NCBI GenBank assembly: GCA_030068075.1
Contig: CM057827.1
Location: 71,004,500 to 71,068,499 of the forward strand
Direction: 5' to 3'
DNA from: Paguma larvata
Taxonomy: Eukaryota; Chordata; Mammalia; Carnivora; Viverridae
Length of the DNA: 64,000 nt
In this document: positions 34,621 through 45,398 of the stretch, piece by piece
Numbering within the stretch: the stretch's first letter is position 1
Layout: each line of letters starts with the position of its first letter
The notes under the pieces: model-generated
Told to the model about the DNA's origin: nothing
Seen by the model: the letters and a program-made list of their open reading frames with translations, nothing else
Database searches by the model: none
Program-made: the position numbers and the translations under genes

Positions 34621-35126
34621 CATATTTTTTTTGAGTTTATAGAAGTATATAATACCATTTTCAAACCATCCTGTGGTAATATGTCTAATTAATTTTTCTA
34701 TTTATTTTTAGATTTTTGATAATTTTCTTTTTCTAGGAAAGCCTCCATTTCCTCCTGGGTTTCAAATTTGATGTCAAAGACTCACACGTGATTTTTTTCT
34801 TACACAGATCATTTCTACCCTGAATTATAGATCTTTGTGTGTTTCTATATTCCTTGTTAGATTTCAGATCTTTCAAAGGCATAAATTACATTTTATATCC
34901 CAGGTCACATAGTACATCCTTGAACATGATATTTGTATAATCATTATTTTGGAATGAAGAAATACAGTAATTAATTTTGTTACTTATTTAATCTTTGTTT
35001 ATGTGCCCATATGTCTTTATTTTTGCTTTCATCGAAGTAGTGAATATTTAGTAACACATTTCAATAAGTCATATAGTATATTTCATTATAAAATGAATTA
35101 TATAAATAATATTTAATATAACATTA
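34621..35126. repeat. Diverged segmental duplication, OR-C side
   Basis: Aligns with 26442-26873 at reduced identity. The change to near-identity at 35127 is abrupt. Confidence 0.7.
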
Positions 35127-35975
35127 GGGGTACACAATTCATTATGGCATTTTGAGAAGAAATGCTTTTGTTGACAACTGGTGTGACATTCAGAAGGAAG
35201 AGACAGAAGAAAAGATGAGAAATGGAGGAAAGGAACTAACATTCATTGAGGACTTACTGTGTGCCAGTCACTATCTGAGGCACTTGGCATAGAACATCTC
35301 CTCTGACATTCATCAGAATCCTTTGGAATGCACATCGTGTCTCCATTTTACAGAAGAGAAGATTGAGGCTCAGAGAAGTAACCAACTAGTACGTAGAAGA
35401 GCTGTTGTCAATAAGAATGAGGAATTTCTATCGATTTTAATACGAAAAAGCATAAGTAGCTTGAATACAAAATAATAGGCAATTGGGCTTAGCCCTGTGT
35501 TGAGTTCTTGCTGATGTATTACTGTGATGGGAGTACAAGTGTGAAATGAGGGGACTGCTAACAGAGAACTGTTCCCTCCTCTGAGGGTGTTGGAGCAACA
35601 GACACCAAGCAACCAGTTAGGGTGCAAGTACTTATTGCGTATTTATATGGTCAATGACAATGGGTTGGTGCTTGAGGCTTATGGTGAATTACAGAGCTGG
35701 TACCTGTTCCCAAAGAGCTCTTTGGGTTCTGTTGGGAAGCCAGGCAGACACAGATGGAATGAAGAGAATAATTCAAATCTGATAATTAATAAAAATGCCT
35801 TGAGGACCTAGAGAGCTTATGAGTGTATGCTGAGTTGCATAGTGACTGGACCCCAGAAACATGGCAGCAGAGAATTTTCTAAGGGGGGAAGTCTCCATTT
35901 CTGAGGGGGGGGGAGAGGCCTGAATTCTGTTAGCTTGTCTGGGAATATTAGCTTCAGCCTCTTACTTCCAGAGGT
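35127..35975. repeat. Near-identical OR-C downstream block
   Basis: Twin of 26874-27722, with the same MIR-like fragment and poly-G run. No coding function is evident. Confidence 0.9.
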
Positions 35976-36905
35976 TTACAAGAAGAGCTTGTTTACCTGC
36001 TCCTTAAACACCTGCTTCACCTGCTTGTTCCTCAGGGTGTAGATGAAGGGATTGAGCATCGGGGTCACCACGGTGTTGAGCAAGGCCACCACCTTGTTCC
36101 TGTCCTCCCCCTCTTTTCCCTTGCCTGACCGGACGTACATGAAGATGCAGCTGCCATAGAAGAGAGACACAACAATGATGTGGGAGGAGCAGGTTGAGAA
36201 GGCTTTCTGCCTCTCCTTGGCGGAGGGGATGCGCAGGATGGTGTGGAGGATGTGGGCATAGCAGGTGGCCGTCACGGACAGGGTGCCCAGCAAGCTGAAG
36301 TTGGCCACAATAAAACCCAGAAGCTCTATCAGACTCGTGTCTGCACATATGAGTTCCAGGAGTGGAAAGTTGTCACAGAAGAAATGATTAATGACATTGG
36401 GGCCACAAAACGGTTGCTGAAGTATGATGGAGCTTGGAAAGACAATGAGAAGGAATCCTGCCATCCATGAACAAAGAACCAGCTGCACACAGGCCCTTTT
36501 GCTCATGATGGTGGCATAACGCAAGGGGTTACATATGGCCACATACCTGTCAAAGGACATCACTGCCAGTAGGAAGAACTCTGTGGTACCCAGGAAGAAA
36601 TAGAGGAAACTCTGTAGGAAACACCCTGATAGGGAGATGGTCTTGTATCCAGTCAGGATGTTGGTCAGCATCTTGGGGAAGATGACTGAGGTGAACCAGA
36701 TCTCCAGGACAGCAAAGTTGCGGAGGAAGTAGTACATGGGGGTGTGGAGGCGCCTGTCCACGAGGGTGATGCCCACGATGAGGAGATTCCCCAGCAGAGT
36801 GAGGAGGTAGGTGAGGAGCAGCCCCAGGAAGATGAGCATCTGCAGCTCACAGGCATCTGAGAGTCCCAGCAGGACAAACTCGGTGACAGTGGTGTGGTTC
36901 CTCAT
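35976..36905 (-). CDS. Olfactory receptor, class II (OR-C)
   Basis: An intact 309-residue receptor with all OR motifs: NHT (3-5), GN (39-40), LHTPMY (53-58), C95, [10 protein letters not shown] (116-125), KAFSTCSSH (234-242), [12 protein letters not shown] (282-293). The start is the ATG at 36905; the open frame continues to 36977, but an acceptor-like site at 36994 and the family length favour the shorter form. It is a mosaic. A138, I161, L162 and P165 agree with OR-A, whereas L30, R52 and the C-terminal KEQVNKLFL agree with OR-B. S93 and S99 are its own. Upstream similarity to the other units ends near 37060, so its promoter and 5' exons may differ from those of A and B. Family 6-like; ligand unknown. 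Confidence 0.95.
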   Translation of the reverse strand: MRNHTTVTEFVLLGLSDACELQMLIFLGLLLTYLLTLLGNLLIVGITLVDRRLHTPMYYFLRNFAVLEIWFTSVIFPKMLTNILTGYKTISLSGCFLQSFLYFFLGTTEFFLLAVMSFDRYVAICNPLRYATIMSKRACVQLVLCSWMAGFLLIVFPSSIILQQPFCGPNVINHFFCDNFPLLELICADTSLIELLGFIVANFSLLGTLSVTATCYAHILHTILRIPSAKERQKAFSTCSSHIIVVSLFYGSCIFMYVRSGKGKEGEDRNKVVALLNTVVTPMLNPFIYTLRNKQVKQVFKEQVNKLFL

Positions 36906-37572
36906 GGTTCCTCTGACCTCTGCTGGGGGTGGCCAATCAGAGGTGTGCAGCATCAGGAGGAGTGATGTTCTGGGCACCCGAGGACACTTACAACTGAAAG
37001 GAAAGAAGGATTCAGAGCTGAAGGAACCCTTTAATTCTTTGATCTATGAGTCCTCTTTTGTCAGCCATTTGAAAAAGAAGTCTCTGAAGTTCAAAGGTAA
37101 GCCTGGGTAACCAAGAAACTTACCCAGCTCTTTCTGGAGCAGAAGCAGGATCCAACATGAAGATGATACCCAGAAGCACCATCAGGAGCTAATAGAATGA
37201 GCACTTTCTAGGTGATCTCCCAGTGGGACACAATGGAAGAAAGATGAGAACAGAGACTAAGAAGATAATGAGTTGGATGTGAGTGGAAGCCGGGGACAAA
37301 GCTCCAGCTTCATACTGAATCATAAACTTAGTACAGACAAACCATGGAAACACCTTGTGACCAGTCCAAGGATATAGCACATAGACAGTACTACTGTTTA
37401 TCTTTTGGTTTTTTTCCTATTTCAAACCGGAGGTCAACATCTGGGGTGGTGGTGGGGGAGGAGTCCATATATAATGAGAAGTGGGCCACTCCCTGTATCC
37501 CAGCCATTTCCCCTTTTATCCTGCATGCTTGATGGCAGCCTAAGAGCCTGGACATGCCTCACCATCTACCTA
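36906..37572. other. OR-C upstream region
   Basis: Up to about 37060 it is paralogous to the OR-A and OR-B flanks, including the acceptor-like word at 36994-36995. Beyond that it is unrelated, gene-free DNA with no recognised repeat. Confidence 0.55.
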
Positions 37573-37587
37573 GACCATTCACTGTTT

Positions 37588-37704
37588 GCTCTCTTTAAAA
37601 AATACTTTATTTTTAAGTACTCTCTATATGCAACATGAGGCTCAAACTCACAACTCTGAGATTAAGAATCCCATGCTCTGTAGACTGAGCCAGCCAGGTG
37701 CCCT
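37588..37704 (-). mobile_element. Short older CanSINE (minus)
   Basis: Perfect 15-bp target-site duplication 'gaccattcactgttt' at 37573-37587 and 37705-37719. Ends 'gagccagccaggtgccct'. Confidence 0.93.
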
Positions 37705-37719
37705 GACCATTCACTGTTT

Positions 37720-39025
37720 TAAGGGTACTTAAGCAGTGTCCAGGGGGAATGTCTGTGGATGCCCTGGAAGTTCGTCCTGTTATGCTGGAATTGCATGGTC
37801 TTTGGGACAGTTCTGGTACTTAGAAGGAGGGTGAGATCTCCTTCTAAGGAAAACCATTAAAAGTTTCACCCAGAATCAATACCCTCCAGAGCTTTGGGTT
37901 TTCCAAGGGCTGGTGACAAACAGTACAAGGTGGGACAGGCAAAACTCCTCAATGTGAGTGAGCAACTGAATGAATAAACATTGGTTTGCCTAGCTTTGAC
38001 TTGTATGGTGGGTCTCAAATTACATCATGTGTGTGTTTGATGTGCCAATAGTACAAAGGAAGATAAAAACAACGTGCCTGGAATAGGAGGGATTGAGGAA
38101 GCCAATGCTGCTGTGCCATTCTCTGCAGTGCTAAGTGGAAATTGCCCTGCAGGTTCAGGTTAGGTGTCTAGTAGCCTTCTGGGGAAGCCCCAATCAGGTC
38201 ATGCCAATTACACTACTCACAGGATTGCAGAAGATACCTGGTTTTCATGGGTATTTCTTCAGGTTGCAATATTATCTGTGACTCTAAGTATATATCTTGT
38301 GCTTTTAGTCTGAGGTCTTCATCTTCCATGAATTTGATGTTTTCTAAGAACGCCTATCTTTTCCCAAAGCATTGAATGATCAACTTGAACGGTCAGCTGT
38401 GATTCCCTGGGTAGGAGAATGGTTTCCTTGAATTTTGTCGTCCTTCAGGTAACAGGATCTGATGAGAACAGAATGTTGGAATCTTCCATTTTCAGCAAGC
38501 TCATCCCGGAGGGAAGCCTTGGAAAAATAAACTTATCGTTTGGTGCGTTCCTCCTTCGTCCTCCTCTTGGACTAATGATGATGATTTAGACAGGTTAACG
38601 ACTCTTATTACATCCTCGCATTGGCCCAGTCTCTATGAGGCGATATTTCTTCTGTGGACAATCGGGCTCTAGGGAAGAGTGGGTGAGCTATTCCTGGAAC
38701 AAACACATATCTTTGTGGAGTTGACATCAGGGTTGAAAGATTTGAGTTGCATCTTTGTTTTCCTAAGGGATCTGCTCTTCTCCAAAGTTTGATAGGTCTT
38801 GGGATCCCCAGATAATTAGTATAATGAGCCTTGATCAGTCTCTTCCCAACTCTCTTGGCTGTTACTTGCCACAACTGTGCAGACAAAAGTTTCTGTTGTT
38901 TGTTCAGATCAAGAATAACAGCTACTTTTAGTTAAAGTAAGATATCTAATTATGCTTCTGAAATTGGAGGCATATTATGAAGTCCTGTCTAATATTAGGA
39001 AGTCCTGTTGTTAGGGGGATGCAAA
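37720..39025. other. Gene-free, nothing recognised
   Basis: The longest frame (38608-38886, minus, 92 aa) has no recognised domain and no obvious counterpart in the other OR units. A non-coding 5' exon of OR-C could lie here but cannot be shown. Confidence 0.4.
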
Positions 39026-39042
39026 GAACTAACAAAAGTAAT

Positions 39043-39481
39043 TTTTTTAACGTTTATTTATTTTTGAGACATAGAGACAGAGCATGAGCAGGAGGAGGGC
39101 ACAGAGAGAGGGAGACATAGAATCCGAAGCAGGGGCGCCTAGGTGGCTCAGTCGGTTGAGCGTCCGACTTCGACTCAGGGCATGATCTCGCGGTCGGTGA
39201 GTTCGAGCCCCGCGTTGGGCTCCATGCTGACAGCTCGGAGCCTGGAGCCTGCTTCGGATTCTGTGTCTCCCTCTCTCTCTGCCCCTCCCCCGCTCATGCT
39301 CTGTGTCTCAAAAATAAATAAAAACATTTAAAAAAATTAAAAAAAAAAAAGAATCTGAAGCAGGCGCCAGGCTCTGAGCCATCAGCACAGAGCCCGACGT
39401 GGGGCTCGAACTCACAGGCCATGAGATCATGACCTGAGCCACAGTCGGCCGCTTAACCAACTGAGCCCCCCAGGCGCCCCT
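39043..39481 (-). mobile_element. Felid CanSINE (minus), split by a second SINE
   Basis: Outer element with a perfect 17-bp target-site duplication 'gaactaacaaaagtaat' at 39026-39042 and 39482-39498. Its body is interrupted at 39132 by the plus-strand SINE. Confidence 0.96.
39133..39349 (+). mobile_element. Felid CanSINE nested in a SINE
   Basis: Near-consensus element. The 14-bp target-site duplication is 'agaatccgaagcag' (39119-39132) and 'agaatctgaagcag' (39350-39363); the target is the GA-rich part of the host SINE. Confidence 0.96.
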
Positions 39482-39498
39482 GAACTAACAAAAGTAAT

Positions 39499-39687
39499 AT
39501 AGAACCTTGGGTAATCCTATCCTGGCTCCTACGTTACTGGGGCTGGGAGATGATGAAGGTGGGGTCCTGGGGTGAGGAGCGGGGGAAGGAACAACAAGGA
39601 AGGAAATGAAAAAGTTAGGATTAAATTTTTCCCAGCTTTTTTGAGGTATAATTGACAAATAAAATGATATCTATTTAAAGTTTTGGG
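39499..39687. other. Gene-free, nothing recognised
   Basis: No gene or named repeat. Confidence 0.35.
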
Positions 39688-39909
39688 GTGCCTGGGTGGC
39701 TCGGTCGGTTAAGCGGCCGACTTCAGCTCGGGTCATGATCTCACGGTCTGTGAGTTCGAGCCCCGCGTCGGGCTCTGTGCTGCTGGCTCATCAAAGCCTG
39801 GAGCCTGCTTCAGATTCTGTATCTCCCTCTCTCTCTGCCCTTCCCCTGCTCACGCTGTCTCTATGTCTCTCAAAAATAAATAAACGTTAAAAAAATTAAA
39901 AAAAAAAAG
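39688..39909 (+). mobile_element. Felid CanSINE (plus)
   Basis: 'gtgcctgggtggctcggtcg' head, CT tract, long A-rich tail. The words 'aaagtttt' and 'aaaagttta' flank it. Confidence 0.93.
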
Positions 39910-40072
39910 TTTACAATGTGATGATTTGATATACCATACAGTATGAAATGATTCCTACAAGGAGATTAATTAACATGTTCATCACTTCACAGAGTTACTA
40001 CTGTGTGTGTGTGTATTGATAACACTTAAGATTTTACCGCATTGCAATACAAGTGTATCAAATCAGCATGTT

Positions 40073-41187
40073 TTTTTAAAAATAATTTATTGCCAAATTG
40101 GTTTCCATATAACACCCAATGCTCATCCCAACAAGTGCCCGCCTCTGTGCCTATCACCCACTCTCCTCCCTCCTACACCCCCCTGTCAAATCAGCATGTT
40201 AAGCTTGCACGATGTTATATGTCACCCCTCAGTTTGTTCTTAGTCTTTGAGAGTCTCTTATATTTTGTCTCCCTCTCACTCTGTGTCTCTTTTCTTTTCC
40301 CCTCTTCCCCTCCCCCATGGTTTTCTGCTAAGTTTCTAAAAATCCACCTATGCGTGGAAACATATGGTATCTTTCTCTGACTTACTTATTTCACTTAGCA
40401 TAATACCCTCTAGTTCCATCCACATTGTTGCAAATGGCAAGACTTCATTCTTTTTCACTGCCAAGTAGTATTCCATTGTATGTATATTGTTGAGAGCCAG
40501 TGGCCTTGAGTGGTGTTTTGGGAGCCCGAGGCCTTGAGAGATGTTGAGAGTCAGAGACCTTGAGCGGTTTTGGGAGCCGAAGGCTTGAGTGCAGCTTTTG
40601 TCCTTGAGTCGGGACCGCAGCCAGGTCGTGTGGGGAGGTTCAGAAGGCCTTTGTAAAGTTTGATATAGCAAAATACCTTTTGCCTGCTGAGAACTTGTGA
40701 GAGGAGACGTGCCTCGCACGTACACCACCCTCAGATTGTGGATAAATACCCGAGTGAAAATAAACTCGGGGCTGGTGATGCTTGGGAGCGCCAGCCCTCC
40801 CTTAACAACTGTGCCTTGTGTATCAGTTCATCCTCGCCCCCCTGATCAGGAACCGTTCAATTCTGTGACAGCTGGTCCGCCGCAGTATATACCACATCTT
40901 CTTTATCCCTTCATCAGTTGATGGACACTTAGTCTCTTTCCATGATTTGGATATTGTTGAAAGTGCTGCTGTGAACATTGGGGTACATGTGCCCTTATGC
41001 ATCAGCACTCCTATGTCTCTTGGGTAGATTCCTAGTGGTGCTATTGCTGGGCCAGAGGATAGTTCTACTTTCAATTTTTTGAGGAAACTCCACACCGTTT
41101 TCCAGAGCAGCTGCACTAGTTAGCATTCCCAACAACAGTGTAGGAGAGTGTCTGCTTCTCCACATCCTCGCCAGCATCTATAGTTTT
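40073..41187 (-). mobile_element. 5'-truncated L1 (minus) holding a solo LTR
   Basis: Reverse-complement L1 3' tail, 3' UTR and ORF2 C-terminal part. It is interrupted by a 43-bp host-like filler at about 40182-40224 and by the LTR at 40488-40884. The host words 'tcaaatcagcatgtt' (40058) and 'tcaaatcacacagtg' (41192) mark its edges. Confidence 0.85.
40488..40884 (+). mobile_element. Solo LTR, probably class II (ERVK-like)
   Basis: 397 bp bounded by TG at 40488 and CA at 40884, with a perfect 6-bp target-site duplication 'gtatat' at 40482-40487 and 40885-40890. It contains a TATA-like 'gataaataccc', an AATAAA-type signal in 'gaaaataaactcgg', and three to four degenerate copies of a 'ggagcc...ggccttgag' unit at 40490-40595. 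There is no internal proviral sequence, so it arose by LTR-LTR recombination. The six-base duplication favours class II; exact family unknown. Confidence 0.85.
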
Positions 41188-41259
41188 CCTGTCAAATCAC
41201 ACAGTGTGTGTTAAGCTTGCACAGTGTTATATGTCAATTATATTTAAATAAAAAAAAAA

Positions 41260-42360
41260 TCAAAACTTTTCAGTTTGGGGGAAGATTTATTCTTTTATCA
41301 AATTTCAAGTGTACGATACAGTATTATTAACTATGGGCACATTAGTCCCCCAGAACTTTTTATGGTTAGAAATTTGTACCCTTTCATCCAACATCTCTCC
41401 ATTTCCTTTATTCCCCAGCCTCTGGCAACCATTATTCTACTCTCTGTTTCTATGAATTTGGACTTTTTATTTGTGTGTTTGTTTAGATTCTCATATAAGT
41501 GATACCATATAATATTTGTCTCTGTCCAGCTTATTTCATTTAGCATAATGCTCTCCAGTTTTATAATGTTGTCGCAGGATTTCTTTCTTTCTTTTAAATA
41601 GTCAAATTATATATATTCCATCGTGTGTATGTATATATATACATACACTACATCTTAAAATTTATTTTTAATGTTTATTGATTTTTGAGAGAGACAGAGA
41701 GACAGAGTGTGAGTGGGGGAGGGGCAGGGAGAGAGGGAGAATCCAAAGCAGGCTCCTGGCCATGAGCTGTCAGCACAGAGCCGGATGTGGGGCTCAAACC
41801 CATGAACTGCAAGATCAGGAGCTGAGCTGAAGTCCGACGCTTAACCGACTGAGCCACCCCGGCGCCCCTACATTCATTCGTTTACTGTCATTTAGATTAT
41901 TTCCGTATCTTAGCTGTTGTGAGTAATGTTACAATGAACATGGGAGTGCAGATATCTTTCTGAGACACTGATTTAGTTTCCTTTGGAAATATACCCCTAA
42001 GTGGGGGTGCTGTATCATATGGTAGTTCTATTTTTAATTTTCAAAGGAAACTCCACACTATTTTCCATAATGGCTTTACCAGTTTACATCCCCACAAGCA
42101 ATGTACAGGGTTCCCTTTTCTTAACATCCTCACCAACACTTGTTATTCCCTGTCTTTTCTATAGCCATTCTAACAGGTGTGAAGTTGTATCTCGTGATTT
42201 TGATTGGCATTTTCCTGGTGATTAGTGCTGCTGAACACCTGTTTAAACACCTGTCATCCATTTGCATACCTTCTTTGAAAAAAAATGTCTATTCAGGATC
42301 TTTGCCCAGTTTTTAATGGGCTTAGTTTCTTTCTTGCTATTGAGTTGATTTTTCATGAGC
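41260..42360 (-). mobile_element. Old L1 (minus)
   Basis: Decayed antisense L1 3' UTR and ORF2 end ('ccagcctctggcaaccatta' typical of L1M 3' regions, 'ggaaactccacactattttc'). Broken by the SINE at 41655. Confidence 0.65.
41655..41867 (-). mobile_element. Felid CanSINE (minus) in L1
   Basis: GA-rich tract, 'gatgtggggctcaaacccat' and a 'gagccaccccggcgcccc' head. Confidence 0.92.
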
Positions 42361-42589
42361 GCAGGTATCTCTCTTGAGCTCCAGCACCATCTATCCAGTC
42401 ATTAAATGAAGATCTCTACCTGGATGCCTTAAGGCCAATGGTTAAAAGCAGCTGGAGGAATATACCAGAGGCCAATGAAAGTGATACTTGTTTAAAAAAA
42501 AAAGTAATACCTGTTGTTGGTGGTAGTTTGGGGTGGATAACATTAGGGTTGACAGCATGATTCCTAACCATATATCTTTTTATATATTA
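42361..42589. other. Gene-free, nothing recognised
   Basis: No gene or named repeat. Confidence 0.35.
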
Positions 42590-42935
42590 AAAAAAAATTG
42601 GATGGAACTAGAGGGTATTATGCTAAGCAAAATTAGTCAGAGAAAGACAAATATCATATGACTTCACTCATGAGGACTTTAAGATACAAAACAGAGGGAC
42701 ATAAGGGAAGGGAAGCAAAAATAATATAAAAACAGGGAGGGGGATGAAACATGAGACTCTTAAATATGGAGAACAGACAGTGGGTTACTGGAAGGGTTGT
42801 GGGAGGGGGGGATGGGCTCAATGGGTAAAGGGCATTAAGAATCTACTCCTGAAATCACTGTTGCACTCTATGCTAACTTGGATGTAAATTTAAAAAAATA
42901 AATTAAAAAATTAAAAAAATTAAAAAAAAACGGAA
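42590..42935 (+). mobile_element. L1 3' end fragment (plus)
   Basis: Starts in the ORF2 C-terminal region ('ggatggaactagagggtatt'), continues through the 3' UTR ('gggtaaagggcattaaga') and ends in an A-rich tail. Severely 5'-truncated. Confidence 0.85.
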
Positions 42936-43773
42936 CCAAGTGAATTCTTAAAAGTAAAATGATTGATGAATGAAAAAATGTGAATGTATCATCTCCGCCT
43001 CTCCCTCAATCGACTTCTACCTATACTTGCCCTTCTCATGTATTCCTATTGATGTGAAATGGTATCATCATATCCTTGGTCACCCAAGACAGAATCTGGG
43101 GAGTTATCCTAGACTCTTTCCTCTCCTTCACCCTCTTACCCCAACTTTTGTAATTTTGCCCTCAAGATATCTTGTGAATGAATTTCCTCTCTTTCTTCAT
43201 TCCCATTGCCATTGCCTTAGCTCGGGCTCTTTTATCTTTTATATGGTTTTAATATCCTTCTCACTTTAGCTCTCCATATTGTGTTAGAATGACCTTTTAA
43301 AAACACAAAAGGGATTATAATATTTTCCAGCCTAAAATCATTTGATGTCTCCAAATAACCTTCAGAGTAGAACTTCCTGGCTTTAGTTCTACGAAGCTTC
43401 TCCGTACAGCATCCTTTTGATTTTGAGCCTACCTATTGCTTCACTTTCTTCTCCCATTCTTCTTATGTAACTTAACCTCCAACTAAGCTGCTGCCCTTCT
43501 TGGAAGTATCCTGTTCTCTCTGGCCTCTGTGCCTCTGCATGTGATGCTCTTCCTACTTGAAATGCCTTCCCAATCTTGACAAAAATCAGATGCAGTTTTC
43601 CATGGGAAAACTTTTCTGAATATTTTCCCCTTCCCCTTGCCCAACTACATTCCTCTCATCTATAAATATAAAGTCCAATATGGTGCAAAATGCAATGTTA
43701 TCACTGTTGAGTGTTTCCTCTGTTTCCCCCTACTAGCTTTGTGACCCTGGACAAATCCTGATATCAGGAATTG
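42936..43773. other. Gene-free, mostly unrecognised
   Basis: Pyrimidine-rich DNA. A MIR-like 'gtttccccctactagctttg' trace occurs near 43720-43760. No gene. Confidence 0.4.
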
Positions 43774-44048
43774 AATTGTATTTCTCCTTGTATATCAAGC
43801 ATCTGGCATAGTATCTGTGTAGGAGTATCACATTTTTCAAATCTTATCTCTTGTTTTTTTGTGTGTGTATTTCTTATCCCTCCTAGATCTCTTATGCCTC
43901 CCATTTGGGTAAGGAGACCAGGAAAGAAATATTGTTTCAGAAGGCAGAGTAAAGCCTTTTCAAGTTTAGGACTCAAGTATCAGTTCACCTGTGATACTTC
44001 TACACAGATACTATGCCAGATGCTTGATATACAAGGAGAAATACAATT
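43774..44048. repeat. 59-bp inverted repeat with 157-bp spacer
   Basis: The left arm (43774-43832) and the right arm (43990-44048) are reverse complements at 58 of 59 positions. The spacer is 43833-43989. The arms could fold into a stable cruciform or hairpin. Confidence 0.93.
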
Positions 44049-45182
44049 AGGACTCAGGGCCTAGAAAAAAACCTGATGAGTCAGTTCATGACTTTTATTT
44101 TCTGAGATTCTGACTGATAGGGGAAAGAGGAGATGGCCCATGGAGAAAGGTTAGCTCAGAGCTGGCTGGTCTCTGGGAAGGGACATTGTACTTGCTGTCC
44201 CAACCCCAGACTGAGTCTAAGAGGGGAGAGGGAAGAACCCCATATAGGGCTGTGGGTGTGAGAACAGATAACCAACTTGCTTTCTGGGAAGGGTTTGAGG
44301 CAGCGGCAATACCACAGAGAAGAGGCAGGTGGGACCTTCTAGAGCATCGAAAGCTTTTGCACATTTGGAGATGTGAGGAAATAGAGTAATAAAGTCTAGT
44401 GCGCCAGAGAGAGGCACAGAGGGACCAAGGAGAACAGCTCAACGCTCAAGGGCTTCACAGATGGGAATGGGGAATGAGGTGCCAGCTCTCTGTGGACTGG
44501 TGACGTGGGGCAGGAGGGGAGGGTCCAGAGGACAGATGGCCATTGGGCTGGATGTCTTGCCTCCTTGCCTCTTCCTACCCTCCTCAAAATTTAGACACAA
44601 CACTGAAGTATGCTTGTGGGAGAACCTAGAATTGACTGAGATTTAATTTCCACTCTCAGGTTAATGGGGCATCTAGGGAAATTAAGCTGAGCTTTAAACA
44701 TTAAATTTGGTGTACACATGAGTTTGCGAACTGAGATTAATATTTGCTTTACCTGGCATCAGACAGTGTTAAAAATCAGTTAATTAAATATGCATGTGAA
44801 ATGTACAGAGGAGTAGAACTACATGTATCAAATTGTTCTAAGTAAACTTTGCTATATAAATATAGTTTAGATTATTAATTCTTTCTCAATAAAAATGTAG
44901 CAGAGTCCCACTGCTTTAAGGGCTAGAGACTCTTGGTCCCTTAACTATGTGGTAGGGTGACAAGGTCTTTGACTTTAGAATCAGATAAACCTGCAGGTAT
45001 ATACCAGTTCTTCAGTCTGCTAGCTGGTGACCCTTATTTTCTGAGCCTCATTTTCCTCATAGGTAATAGATACTCAATACACATTCGTTTCCTTCCCTTC
45101 TCTGCTGATTTGTCCCACAATGTCTCTGATGGTCTAACTTGTGGATCCGTCATTACCATTATTATTGTTAATAAATACTATT
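44049..45182. other. Gene-free, nothing recognised
   Basis: Frames on both strands at 44095-44646 overlap each other and have no recognised domain. AT-rich towards 44900. Confidence 0.4.
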
Positions 45183-45183
45183 G

Positions 45184-45395
45184 GGACACCTGGATGGCTC
45201 GGTTGGTTGAGTGTCCAACTTTGACTCAGGTCGTGATCCTGCGGTTTGTGGGTCCGAGCCCCGTGTTGGGCTCTGTGCTGACAGCTCAGAGCCTGGAGCC
45301 TGCTTTGGATTCTGTGTCTCCCTTTCCTATAGCCCCTCCCCTGCTCATGCTCTGTCTCTCTGTCTCTCTCTCTCTCTCTCAAAAATAAAAAAACA
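45184..45395 (+). mobile_element. Felid CanSINE (plus)
   Basis: 'gggacacctggatggctcgg' head and CT-rich tract. Its A-rich tail is split by the following L1 tail. Confidence 0.9.
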
Positions 45396-45398
45396 TTT

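Noticed and set aside
38608..38886. Possible counterpart of the frame at 19264-19506 in the OR-A flank
   Set aside because: Only a short 'ctgtggagctgg'-type stretch is similar; too weak to claim homology or an exon.
43774..44048. DNA transposon terminal inverted repeats
   Set aside because: No flanking target-site duplication was found, and there is no transposase or known TIR motif; kept as an unexplained inverted repeat instead.
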